Positions 1 to 8,756 of a DNA stretch of 64,000 bases are shown piece by piece. The notes below the pieces were generated by a model. The model ran no database searches. It was not told the origin of the DNA and was given only the letters and a program-made list of their open reading frames with translations. Position 1 is the first letter of the stretch; the number at the start of each line of letters is the position of its first letter. The DNA is from a virus. The stretch is taken from positions 62,001 through 126,000 of IMG/VR virus record IMGVR_UViG_3300042558_003926. One strand, given 5' to 3'. A program made the position numbers and the translations under genes.

Positions 1-54
1 CTCATCTTTGCACCAGATGCTGGAGGCGGAGGATCTAATAAACCTTCTAACTAA
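1..54 (+). CDS. 3' end of an upstream gene (partial)
   Basis: Reading frame 1 is open from the window edge to a TAA at 52-54 and encodes a Gly/Asn/Ser-rich tail (LIFAPDAGGGGSNKPSN). It stops 8 bases before the next gene, the usual spacing in this operon, so it is probably the C-terminus of another virion gene. Nothing can be said about its function. Confidence 0.45.
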   Translation, partial: LIFAPDAGGGGSNKPSN

Positions 55-62
55 TTTTTTAA

Positions 63-1616
63 ATGACAGTAGATTCGACTAAAATAGTAACTCTGGCTCT
101 TAATAATATGAAGCTGGATGAGTTAGTTCAGAACGACAGGACTAATGGTTCTAATAACCCGGATACACAGAGAGAACTAGGCGCTGGTCAGGATAAATCA
201 ACTGGTCTCAATTCACCCTTCATGTCGATCAATGGGTATAGTGTATCTAAGTATCTGGATTCGTTTTCTTTGGATCTTAGCGGATTTCTACCAATAATAA
301 GATTTTCCTTTACGCCGACCGAAACTGTGTTCATATCAGTAAACTACCCTAAGGACGGTGACATAGTTTCCACTTATATGAGATCCCCTGGTGATTTCTA
401 TAATCCCCTGAGAATGGATTTCAAAGTTCTAAGTGTTTCTGGTGATGTTTCAAGTAAGTATTCACCAAGCGGAACAGATTCTAATGGCACTACGTTTAGA
501 TTTCACATAGTTGCCGAAGCTTATATTCCGGGGTTATATTCCCCGAAGATTAAGTCTTTCAGTAAAATGAATTCAGCAGATGTTTTATTAGACGTTTCTC
601 AGGAATTAAATCTTGGATTTGCAACAAACGAGAAAACAACTAATGACTCTATGACGTGGATATGTCCTAATTATTCATATTATGACTTTATCCAGGAGGT
701 TTGTCTTAGATCGTACAAGGACGACGAGCAAAGTTTTTTTGACTGCTGGATAGATCCATATTACAATCTGAACTTCGTAAACATGGGAAGTCAATTTGCT
801 TTCGAAGGTGACCCTAAGCAGGAGGTTCTTATTATTCCTGGATATGCAGACGGTGGTCTAAAAATGGATTCAGCTATTCCAGGAACTCCAACCCCAAGTC
901 CAGCTAAAGTACCATTAGTAATAACCAACGCAATAGGAGCCGGTGTTACCCCCTTTTTCATAAATGGATACACGCTAACCTCAAGAGCAGGGAATAATAC
1001 CAATGAGTTTGGCTACATAACGGAGGTTGGCTTTTATGACGAAGAATCAGAGGAGGGAGGTTTAGATGGCAAATATGTTAAATATGAGATAGAAACGCAA
1101 ACAACGGATAATGTAAGACCCGGAGCTATACTTCAAAAAGGAAGAGCTAGAGATAATGAATACAAAAACGAAACGAGAAGGGAATGGTTTGGTGTTCTGA
1201 ATTATTCCCCTGACTTAAACGATGGGGTTCATCAGAACTATTATCATGCTACTGTTCAGAATACTATAAATATTAGCGATGTTTCTAAAATGACTTTGGA
1301 AGTAGAGCTTTCCTCGTATTTTCCTGGAATTATAAGAGGAATGGTTTTACCTGTTTCTATTTATGTTTTCGACGGTGGATTAAGACAGCAGAATTCAGGG
1401 AATCTCTCCAATAAAGATAAGAATACAGGACTCAATCCAACCATCGATAACTTCCTATCTGGAAGTTATGTTGTTACCGGAATGGAGGTTTATTGGTCTA
1501 AGTTTTCAGGTGGAATGAAGCAGAAACTTTCTCTATCTAAAAGGACGTGGACTGCTAACTCTTCCGGAACTATTCCGAAGGCTTTCCCTATTTCTATTCA
1601 AACGGGACAATTCTAG
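63..1616 (+). CDS. Baseplate hub protein, gp27-like
   Basis: This 517-residue protein is probably the baseplate hub that joins the tail tube to the central spike. It has no signal peptide or membrane segment. The central part (about residues 190-250) has the layout of phage hub domains: a helix with LLDVSQELNL, then a W-x-CPNYSYYDFIQEV stretch and an FFDCWIDPYYNLNF strand pair, as in T4 gp27 and related VgrG/gpD hubs. T4 gp27 is shorter, at about 390 residues. The gp5-type OB-fold spike lies two genes downstream, which supports a hub role. The assignment rests on motif and position, not on full-length similarity. Confidence 0.55.
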   Translation: MTVDSTKIVTLALNNMKLDELVQNDRTNGSNNPDTQRELGAGQDKSTGLNSPFMSINGYSVSKYLDSFSLDLSGFLPIIRFSFTPTETVFISVNYPKDGDIVSTYMRSPGDFYNPLRMDFKVLSVSGDVSSKYSPSGTDSNGTTFRFHIVAEAYIPGLYSPKIKSFSKMNSADVLLDVSQELNLGFATNEKTTNDSMTWICPNYSYYDFIQEVCLRSYKDDEQSFFDCWIDPYYNLNFVNMGSQFAFEGDPKQEVLIIPGYADGGLKMDSAIPGTPTPSPAKVPLVITNAIGAGVTPFFINGYTLTSRAGNNTNEFGYITEVGFYDEESEEGGLDGKYVKYEIETQTTDNVRPGAILQKGRARDNEYKNETRREWFGVLNYSPDLNDGVHQNYYHATVQNTINISDVSKMTLEVELSSYFPGIIRGMVLPVSIYVFDGGLRQQNSGNLSNKDKNTGLNPTIDNFLSGSYVVTGMEVYWSKFSGGMKQKLSLSKRTWTANSSGTIPKAFPISIQTGQF

Positions 1617-1623
1617 AAATTAG

Positions 1624-1631
1624 GATAAATA
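1624..1631 (+). promoter_or_regulatory. Possible late-promoter element GATAAATA
   Basis: GATAAATA lies 19 bases before the start at 1651, the same spacing as the GATATATA motifs elsewhere in the window. It resembles the T4 late consensus TATAAATA. A single degenerate copy is weak evidence. Confidence 0.3.
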
Positions 1632-1650
1632 TGAAAAATAAAATAACCTT

Positions 1651-3963
1651 ATGTCTTTAGGAGCAACCGATAGGGAAAGGAGTTTATTTCTTAAGGGATT
1701 TAAATTATCTAAACAGGGAAATTACGAGGATCCAACATACCTTGGATTTAAGATAGTATTTGACTTCGGTACACTACCTATAAGTCCGGAAGATGGTATT
1801 CCTCCTAGTCCACTGTTTAAGGACAGAAGCTATTTTTTTGAATCTGGTGGAGCTTTCGCAGCTTCCAATCCATTCTCACAACCTCAATATGATTATAGAA
1901 ATCCATCTGCAGATGGTATGGTCCAATTTTATTCAGCAGCATCCTATTTAGAACAAAGGGAATTTGATTTCGATTATGGTCCTAAGAGAGCTGATATGTT
2001 AAGACAGTTTAAGAACACCTTAGATAACATATTATCTAACTCTCCTTGGTTTTTCCAATCAATTTCTGGACTAGATCAGTTAGCTAAAGTTGCTAGACCG
2101 GGATACCAAGCGGAAGAATCCGGGGGCTCGTTTAATCCACAAAGAACAGCTGGTAAGACTTTGGAGATAACTACTCTGGAATCTTTAAATTTAAGAATAT
2201 CAGCTCTAGCCGATCTTTATAGTCAGGCTACATTTGACTATGATAACATGAGGGAATTGCTCCCTAGAAATCTTAGAAGATTTACCATGTACATTTTTGT
2301 ATCAGAGATTAGAAATTTCTTTAAGACATCTAGGTTGATTGGTTCATCAGCAGCACTAACAGCAATAGATAATGTTTCTACCCTTTTAGCTTCTGGGAAT
2401 AATCCCGGAAGTAGTTTGGGTGTTGCTACTACTGTAGCGGGAGAACAAAACCAAAATTTCAACGGCGGATCTTCATCAACAAATCCAGCTAGTTCATTTA
2501 ACTCTTTTGTTGGAAATATAGCAAATCAATCGGGATTGGATAATGATTTTTCTCTACTTCAAAATCAACAAGACCAATCGGGTATAAAGCCTGTTATTGT
2601 TTTTGAATGCAAAAATTGTGAGTTTGATTTTACTGAAAGCACCCCCATACCTAGTGATCTTAATATAGGAACAAGTGCTAACGCATCTACGAATAAATTT
2701 AAGATTCACATTGGTAGGGTAAGAATGAGAAGCCAATATCCAAACATTAGACAAGACGGTAAACCCCTTGTTCTTGGTGATAGTTGGGATGCCGCTAGGT
2801 CTTCGGTACAAAGAAATCCTGGAAGTATTGATGGTGCTCTTTCTATAGGGGGAGAGCTATTAACCAACTTTGTAAGTAATTCTCTTAATGATTTAGTAAA
2901 TGAAGGGGTGGCCAACTTAGCAGGAAACCTAGGAGGACTCAATAAATTGGTATTGGGTAATGCTTACAGTTTTAATCCTTCTGAGATATTAGCGGATCTC
3001 TCGTTTAATAGTGCTCAGAATTTTATAAATGGTTTAGATGGAGTTAATGCAGGGATAAGGGAAACTACGCTACCTAATCCACAAACTACTGGACTAGGAG
3101 GCCCACCGCAAAGGGTTTATAATAAACCATCTGGAGATGCTTATAACAAAGTTCCCGGTGCTGACCTTGGCGTCACGGAGAGAGTTTATCCAGCCCCGGG
3201 AGGAGATGCTTATAATAATGTTCCCGGGCAAGATCTTGGATCGCCCGAAAGAGTCTATCCAGAGCCAGAAGGTGACGCTTATAATCAAGTCCCTGGCCAA
3301 GAATTAGGAGTTCCTGGTAGGGTTTATCCCGAACCTAATGGTGACGCTTATGACACTGTTCCCGGAGCAGATCTAGGAGTTCCCGATAGAGTTTACCCCT
3401 CACCGGGGGGTGACGTTTATGCGAACGTTCCTGGACAAGATTTAGGTGTCCCTGATCGGGTCTATCTAGATTTTAATGACGATGTATATTCAAATGTTCC
3501 TGGAGCCGACCTCGGTGTACCGGAGAGAGTTTACGGAAAGGGATTGGGTGAAGACGTATACACAGATTCTCCAGTTCCTCAAAACTTAGGTAATAATAAT
3601 AATGTTTATCCGGTAAATCCTATACAGTCATCCGGACTAGAGGAGAGTAAGGTTTATTCCGACGAGGTTTCAGCTTCTACTGAAAATTTAGGAGGACCAG
3701 TTTATCCGGAAGAAGTGTCAATATCGTCTAGAGGTGAATTGAGAAGTCCGTCTAATACCTTTGATAGCACTCCTACCCCAGTGTATCCTCCGACTAAAGC
3801 CCCTGTAAGTTCAAGGTCCAGGGGGGAAATAGGAAAGGTTTATCCTCCTGTTACTGATGATTTTAAAATGGAGGGACCTATAGATTTAGGAAACCTAAAA
3901 CCACCTACAAAATATAATGTTAGTTTAGGACAGTTTAACCCAGATCCTACTAATTATGATTAA
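1651..3963 (+). CDS. Virion protein with six 23-residue tandem repeats
   Basis: I do not recognise the family of this 770-residue protein. Residues 1-460 look globular, with an Asn/Ser-rich stretch near 265-300. From residue 488 there are six exact-length 23-residue repeats (consensus RVYPxPxGDAYxxVPG, then x-D-L-G-V-P-x), followed by degenerate copies in which VYP recurs to the C-terminus. Such a Pro/Gly/Tyr repeat tail is likely extended or fibrous. The gene sits between the hub gene and the spike gene, and its stop at 3963 is two bases before the spike ATG, so a tail or baseplate role is inferred. A tail-fibre or tape-measure-like accessory is possible but not shown. Confidence 0.6.
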   Translation: MSLGATDRERSLFLKGFKLSKQGNYEDPTYLGFKIVFDFGTLPISPEDGIPPSPLFKDRSYFFESGGAFAASNPFSQPQYDYRNPSADGMVQFYSAASYLEQREFDFDYGPKRADMLRQFKNTLDNILSNSPWFFQSISGLDQLAKVARPGYQAEESGGSFNPQRTAGKTLEITTLESLNLRISALADLYSQATFDYDNMRELLPRNLRRFTMYIFVSEIRNFFKTSRLIGSSAALTAIDNVSTLLASGNNPGSSLGVATTVAGEQNQNFNGGSSSTNPASSFNSFVGNIANQSGLDNDFSLLQNQQDQSGIKPVIVFECKNCEFDFTESTPIPSDLNIGTSANASTNKFKIHIGRVRMRSQYPNIRQDGKPLVLGDSWDAARSSVQRNPGSIDGALSIGGELLTNFVSNSLNDLVNEGVANLAGNLGGLNKLVLGNAYSFNPSEILADLSFNSAQNFINGLDGVNAGIRETTLPNPQTTGLGGPPQRVYNKPSGDAYNKVPGADLGVTERVYPAPGGDAYNNVPGQDLGSPERVYPEPEGDAYNQVPGQELGVPGRVYPEPNGDAYDTVPGADLGVPDRVYPSPGGDVYANVPGQDLGVPDRVYLDFNDDVYSNVPGADLGVPERVYGKGLGEDVYTDSPVPQNLGNNNNVYPVNPIQSSGLEESKVYSDEVSASTENLGGPVYPEEVSISSRGELRSPSNTFDSTPTPVYPPTKAPVSSRSRGEIGKVYPPVTDDFKMEGPIDLGNLKPPTKYNVSLGQFNPDPTNYD
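3112..3525 (+). repeat. Six in-frame 69-bp tandem repeats
   Basis: Units begin at 3112, 3181, 3250, 3319, 3388 and 3457, each exactly 69 bp, and a degenerate seventh begins at 3526. Each unit starts with a codon for Arg followed by Val-Tyr. DNA identity between units is moderate, with third positions varying, so selection acts on the protein. The period is a multiple of three and there are no unique spacers. Confidence 0.95.
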
Positions 3964-3965
3964 TT

Positions 3966-4667
3966 ATGGATAGCGAAAAGAGTTACCTCGGAAAAATAGT
4001 AGACATAAAAGATCCTCTTTACAGGGGAAGAGCCAAGATTACTGTCTTTGGAGTACTTGATGATATTCCAGTTGAGGATTTACCTTGGGCAGAGCAGATC
4101 TCTGGTCTCTCTTTCGGGGCAGATAGCGGGAGCGGTAACCTTTCTATACCTAGATTGGGATCTATAGTAGCCGTTCATTTTGAACAGAACAATTATTATA
4201 AAATGTACTTCCATTACCTTAAAGAGATTTCTCAGGATTTACTTGCTGAACTAAAGGAGGATAATTCTTACGATGGAACTCAATCTTTAGTTTATGATGG
4301 TGATGCACAACCTGGAACTCTTAAGTTAATATACACAAGGAAGAATGGCTTAGTATTTCAACTGGGAGACGCGACTATACAACTGGACACTCAAAATGGA
4401 GGAACTGATGCTGAAAAATTAAGGATAGTCCTCAAAATGAATGACGATGAGATAAGAATGGAAAAAAGCGGGGGTAAGCAAAAAGTTATCGTTAATTCAA
4501 GTAATATAGAATTAGGAGAAGCTGCCGTTGAAAAATTAGTTAAAGGTAATACATTCTTAACTCTATTTAATTCTCACACCCATCCAACTCCAGTGGGCCC
4601 ATCGGGAACACCAATTCCTACTATGGTTGATAACATTCACTTAAGTCAAGTTTCAAAAACTAAGTAA
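3966..4667 (+). CDS. Baseplate central spike, gp5-type OB-fold protein
   Basis: This 233-residue protein is the probable membrane-piercing spike. Residues 7-80 match the gp5/gpV OB-fold: G-K-I-V-D-I-K-D-P-L-Y-R-G-R-A-K-I-T-V-F-G, then DLPWAEQIS and a PRLGSIVAVHFEQ strand, as in T4 gp5 and phage spike proteins generally. Residues 110-190 alternate short beta-strands, consistent with a short beta-helix, and the tail contains NSHTHPTPVGPSGTPIPTM, typical of spike C-termini. T4 gp5 carries a lysozyme domain between the OB-fold and the beta-helix; none is present here. It is tightly packed with its neighbours (2-base gaps), implying one late operon. Confidence 0.8.
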   Translation: MDSEKSYLGKIVDIKDPLYRGRAKITVFGVLDDIPVEDLPWAEQISGLSFGADSGSGNLSIPRLGSIVAVHFEQNNYYKMYFHYLKEISQDLLAELKEDNSYDGTQSLVYDGDAQPGTLKLIYTRKNGLVFQLGDATIQLDTQNGGTDAEKLRIVLKMNDDEIRMEKSGGKQKVIVNSSNIELGEAAVEKLVKGNTFLTLFNSHTHPTPVGPSGTPIPTMVDNIHLSQVSKTK

Positions 4668-4669
4668 TT

Positions 4670-6094
4670 ATGCCGGCTGACTGGAAAGGTTTTATAGATA
4701 GTTTCTCTGATTATTTAACATCTAAGGTAGAAAAAACACCGCAGAAAAATGCTGACAAGCTAATAGAGCTTTATTTAGATGCACTATCAAATAGAGCTAG
4801 ACCTTTGCCTGGAACTGCTCTATTTAACAAGAATGATCCTAAAGTAATTTCAGCCAAAGGAGCTTTAAAGGAGTCTTTTGGTAAAGCAATGGAGATGATG
4901 CTGAAAGACCCGGATCAGCAAAAATTATCATTCACTAATAAGAAGAAAGATAAATCTTTTTTTGATCCTGCCACTTTTGAAGCAGAACAATCTATACCTA
5001 CTGAGCCACCTTCTAGCTCAGACCCACTCCCTCAGATAGATCCTAAGTATTATGATGAGATTATAGCTAACTCTAGTCAGACTTTCTTTATTAAACAAAA
5101 GGATGGACCGAAGTCAAATAGGATCTTTGATTACAAAACCAGGGTCGATCTAACATTACCCGAGGGATATGGAATTCCTTTGTCCATATTCGGGAGTACT
5201 ATAGATGAGATTATATCAACTCTGAAAGCATACACATATCTACCCGGATTGCTTAAATTAATATCATACAGGAATTCCGGATATGATCTTGTACCCGATA
5301 TAAACAAAAAAGGAGTTGCTACTACATATGGCGAGCTAATTAGAGATTTTGTTAAATTGTATGCTAGAGGAGGTGACTATAGACAAATAGGTGACGCGTA
5401 CAGATCCGTAACAGGATCGAGTGATGAAAACCTTAGTGCTACCATAAATTCAGAGCTAGGCATCCTTATAAAGCTCTATGCTGACTATGAGCTAAAGACT
5501 TGGTTAGAGATAGCAAGACCTTACATAGAAAAAACAGCTAAGGATAAAGCAATAGCAGAAATAAAGAAATCCCAAAATATACCGGAATCTCAAAAGATAG
5601 AGGGTGAAGATGACGTAGTAAATCCGAATATAACCGATCAGTTAGCTACTATGATGATAGATTCAGAGAAGGATCCATATAGTATAATGGCAAGATCCCT
5701 AGTTTTATTTTGGACAATAGTAGGAACAGGAACAACGACTCTTTTTTCCGGAGCAACTGGAGTTCCGCCTTCTACTATAGCTATTCCTAATACATATCAA
5801 ATAGTTTTTCCTGGACTTCCTTTTATAGTTGCTAAGGGGTTTAAAAAGGCTTTTAATGTCGGGGTAAATCCTAAATTTATTCCGGAAATAACATTTTTAC
5901 AATATCAAATAAATCCCTCTGCTGCAATTAAAAAAATAGACGATGCGGGTAAGCTTTCAGCAAAAGCAACGTCCGCTGCTATAGCTGCTGTTTTTGCGAC
6001 TCATCTTCTTACTGTAAAATTTATTTACTTCGGACAGATACCTGCTGCACCTTCTCCTATCCCAGCTCCTTCCTTTGTTTTTGCAGTCTTTTAG
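4670..6094 (+). CDS. Unknown virion/baseplate protein
   Basis: I do not recognise this 474-residue protein. The N-terminal half is charged and helical, with a Pro/Ser-rich linker near residues 108-125. The C-terminal third is hydrophobic and small-residue rich (for example KATSAAIAAVFATHLLTVKF near 430-450), and it ends in a Pro/Ala-rich stretch. This could be one or two membrane-active helices, as in proteins ejected with the tail tip, or a buried packing surface. It starts two bases after the spike gene stop, so it belongs to the baseplate operon. Function is not assigned. Confidence 0.6.
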   Translation: MPADWKGFIDSFSDYLTSKVEKTPQKNADKLIELYLDALSNRARPLPGTALFNKNDPKVISAKGALKESFGKAMEMMLKDPDQQKLSFTNKKKDKSFFDPATFEAEQSIPTEPPSSSDPLPQIDPKYYDEIIANSSQTFFIKQKDGPKSNRIFDYKTRVDLTLPEGYGIPLSIFGSTIDEIISTLKAYTYLPGLLKLISYRNSGYDLVPDINKKGVATTYGELIRDFVKLYARGGDYRQIGDAYRSVTGSSDENLSATINSELGILIKLYADYELKTWLEIARPYIEKTAKDKAIAEIKKSQNIPESQKIEGEDDVVNPNITDQLATMMIDSEKDPYSIMARSLVLFWTIVGTGTTTLFSGATGVPPSTIAIPNTYQIVFPGLPFIVAKGFKKAFNVGVNPKFIPEITFLQYQINPSAAIKKIDDAGKLSAKATSAAIAAVFATHLLTVKFIYFGQIPAAPSPIPAPSFVFAVF

Positions 6095-6133
6095 AAATAT
6101 TTCTAGGAGTACTTTTAAAGGAACTTAATGATG

Positions 6134-6141
6134 GATATATA
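6134..6141 (+). promoter_or_regulatory. Putative late promoter motif GATATATA
   Basis: GATATATA lies 44 bases before the S1-domain gene start at 6186, in a 91-base gap. The same octamer precedes nine other genes in the window. It is inferred to be the -10-like element of the phage late promoter (T4 consensus TATAAATA). Confidence 0.5.
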
Positions 6142-6185
6142 GTATAATTAACAGTATTTTTAATCACTTATAAACTAAAAAAAAT

Positions 6186-7346
6186 ATGAATTTTCCAAAT
6201 TCTGAAGAATTCGACTGGAACGTTTCCGGTAAATTTAAACCTAATGCTAGAATCAAAGCCCTAGATGGATCCAAAGTGTATTGTCATGAGCCTTACGCTG
6301 AGGAATTATATAAGAAATACGAATCAACCTATCACATGCTAGATGGCGGATCTAAGGACCTAGTTGAAGGATCGGTTTATAAATGTAAAGTCATGGACGT
6401 GTATTCTGACAAGGTACTTGCTCAGACTGGTTCAGGACAAACAATTTACATAGACCTTAAGAAGGAATTAAAAGATGCTATCAAATTAGGTATTGATGGC
6501 ATTACATTTAACATCGGTGAGGATGTTAATGCAAGAGTTAAAAAAGTCAACGGAGGTTTTAATGGATCCGTTGTTGAATATTACATCCACACGCTTCGAG
6601 CTGAATTATTTGACCAGATTAAGAAAGAAAGCAGTGCCTATCTTGTTAAGGTGGTTAGCGTAAATAAAGGAGGTTATATAGCCGATCTATCTGGAATTAA
6701 GTGTTTCCTACCAGGATCTCTTGCAGCAGCTAACAAGATAACAGATTTTGAATCCTATATTGGTAAGACACTTCACGTAATGATTGAAGGTTATGTCCCA
6801 GCTAAGGATATCTTCATTGTATCATATAAGAAGTATCTAAATAAGATAATGGATTCAAAGATCCAAGAGCTTGATCTGACTAAAAAATATAAAGGATATG
6901 TTACTGGTACATCTGACTTTGGTGTATTCGTTGAATGGGATAGCGTTTATACTGGACTTATCCATAAGACCGAGTTCCAAGACGAAAGCTATCTTTCCGA
7001 TCTTACTCCTGGTAGCGAGGTAGAATTCTACGTTAAGGAGATAAAGGAAAATAATAGATTAACTCTTACCCTGGATAAACCATTGGAAAGAAATATAATT
7101 CTACAGGATCTTGAAAATAGAATTAAAGAGGGAACATCTGATATCTATGAATCTAAAGTTAAGCATAAAAGAAAAAATGGTGCTTTAGTTGAAATAGAAT
7201 CTCTAGGTCTTATGGCTTTGGTTCCACAGGACAGATTAGGAAAAAAATCAGGAGCTGTTAAACCCGGTGATATATTGACCGTGACTCCGTACGAGGTTGA
7301 TCCTCTATCTGGAAAAATATTTGTTCAACTAGTAGATGTCGGATAA
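6186..7346 (+). CDS. Ribosomal protein S1-like RNA-binding protein
   Basis: This 386-residue protein contains about four S1-type OB-fold repeats: residues ~60-135, ~150-215, ~232-300 and ~318-384. The third is the clearest, with KKYKGYVTGTSDFGVFVEW, GLIHKTEF and a PGSEVEFYVKEI strand ending in LTLTLDK. Repeats 1, 2 and 4 are more divergent. S1 domains bind single-stranded RNA; cellular S1 recruits mRNA to the ribosome. The gene sits inside the baseplate region but has its own upstream GATATATA motif and a 91-base leader gap. It overlaps the next gene by 11 bases. An RNA-binding role is well supported; whether it acts on the ribosome, an RNase or phage mRNA is unknown. Confidence 0.75.
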   Translation: MNFPNSEEFDWNVSGKFKPNARIKALDGSKVYCHEPYAEELYKKYESTYHMLDGGSKDLVEGSVYKCKVMDVYSDKVLAQTGSGQTIYIDLKKELKDAIKLGIDGITFNIGEDVNARVKKVNGGFNGSVVEYYIHTLRAELFDQIKKESSAYLVKVVSVNKGGYIADLSGIKCFLPGSLAAANKITDFESYIGKTLHVMIEGYVPAKDIFIVSYKKYLNKIMDSKIQELDLTKKYKGYVTGTSDFGVFVEWDSVYTGLIHKTEFQDESYLSDLTPGSEVEFYVKEIKENNRLTLTLDKPLERNIILQDLENRIKEGTSDIYESKVKHKRKNGALVEIESLGLMALVPQDRLGKKSGAVKPGDILTVTPYEVDPLSGKIFVQLVDVG

Positions 7347-8742
7347 TAGAACACAGGTTGATAAACTGCATGCTCTTAGTTCTTCTGTTATAGGATTTGA
7401 GTTTGAGTTCTACACCAATCTTTTAAAAGGTAGGGCAGCAGAATCTTTATCTAAGCTTTTAAAGAAAAAAGTAGAGGTATCTGAAAAATACCATTCGAAT
7501 ATTCCGGTTGATGCTAACAATTTTAAGCTAGAACCGGATTATTCAGGTGGGAGTAAAATGATGGAGTTTATTACCGGTCCTTTGCCATATAACGAGGCAA
7601 TTACCATACTGATAAAGACTCTAAAATGGATAGATGAGAATGGATGGACCACCGATAGGTGTGCTTTCCAATTCTCCGTTAGTTTCGATAAGTTCAGAAG
7701 AGACGTTAAAGACAGAATGGAGAATCTCGATAAGCTTAAGTTTATATTAGGTTTGGATGAGCCATTCATATATTCTAAATTTGGTAATAGGGAAAGAAAC
7801 GTATATGCAAAATCTATAAAGAGAGTAGTTCCAATCAATAGATTTTCTATACTAGAGAATATAAGCACAATAGATCCTAAGATGTACAAAGTTCCTAACG
7901 ATAAGTACTACGGGGTTAATTTCACAAAGATTCCTCAGGGATATTTGGAATTTAGATATCTTGGAAATCGTGATTATCAGAAGAAAAGTAAGGACATTAG
8001 AGAAATCATCGACTATATTATCCTCTATCTTTATGATTTATTGAGTCATAGAATATCCGGATACAATAAGGAAGATTTAGCATCATTACAGAAGATGATG
8101 TCCAAATACTCTAAAGTTGTTAGATCCTTTAGTAATCCTGATTTTTTCTTTAAGGCATTCCCAGATTTTCACGTATTTATAGATCTTAAGGGATTTGATG
8201 AAAATGTTAAAACTTATTTTCCGGTAATAAGGGATAAGATATTCGATTTAATAGTTGAAGGAAATATAACTTCGTGTTATTTTAATTATGATACTACAAC
8301 TGGAAGATATCAAATAAAGGAAGCTAGATGTAGAAATTCATTTGAGTTATCCAATTTGGATCTGATCCTTTGTGATATAAAAAATGCGGTTATTAAAAAT
8401 TGTAATATCTACAATTGTGAGATTAAAAAATCATCTTTGGAGGATTCTTATATCTACAGTGGAACTAAAGTCATATCATCTAAGGTAAAATCTACGATAG
8501 TTGATTTTTCCAACGAACTTAAGGATTGCTTTATAGACTGCGAGGGGAAGAACATTAATTGTAAAATAATCGGTGGTGTTTTAAGAGCTGGTAATATTGG
8601 GGAGAATTCCGATATAAGCAAGGAAACAATGAAAGTTAAAAATCCGGCAGATCAGAGACTTGCTAGATTCGTTACGGATAAAAGATTAAAGGATCTCAAC
8701 GATAGATATAATAATCCGAAGTTCGGTAATATGAACTATTAA
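7336..8742 (+). CDS. Amidoligase-like protein with C-terminal beta-helix
   Basis: This 468-residue protein begins with an amidoligase-type signature: IGFEFEFYT at residues 19-27 and a later YSGGSKMMEFITGPLP at 69-84, matching the G-x-E-x-E and D-x-S-x-E-x-(V/I)-(S/T)-x-P-L pattern of amidoligase families (glutamine-synthetase/ATP-grasp-like fold). Such enzymes join an amine to a carboxylate. The Asp of the second motif may be Asp68. The usual His-x-His element is not obvious; the equivalent region reads CAFQFSVSFD. Residues about 345-430 form a pentapeptide-like series (CDIKNAVIKNCNIYNCEIKKSSL), suggesting a small right-handed beta-helix. The start overlaps the S1-like gene by 11 bases, so translation is probably coupled. 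The substrate is unknown. Confidence 0.55.
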   Translation: MSDNRTQVDKLHALSSSVIGFEFEFYTNLLKGRAAESLSKLLKKKVEVSEKYHSNIPVDANNFKLEPDYSGGSKMMEFITGPLPYNEAITILIKTLKWIDENGWTTDRCAFQFSVSFDKFRRDVKDRMENLDKLKFILGLDEPFIYSKFGNRERNVYAKSIKRVVPINRFSILENISTIDPKMYKVPNDKYYGVNFTKIPQGYLEFRYLGNRDYQKKSKDIREIIDYIILYLYDLLSHRISGYNKEDLASLQKMMSKYSKVVRSFSNPDFFFKAFPDFHVFIDLKGFDENVKTYFPVIRDKIFDLIVEGNITSCYFNYDTTTGRYQIKEARCRNSFELSNLDLILCDIKNAVIKNCNIYNCEIKKSSLEDSYIYSGTKVISSKVKSTIVDFSNELKDCFIDCEGKNINCKIIGGVLRAGNIGENSDISKETMKVKNPADQRLARFVTDKRLKDLNDRYNNPKFGNMNY

Positions 8743-8756
8743 AAAAATCTACTCAG

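Noticed and set aside
3112-3600. Regular repeats that could look like a CRISPR array
   Set aside because: The period is 69 bp, in frame within a long gene, with no unique spacers and only moderate DNA identity between units.
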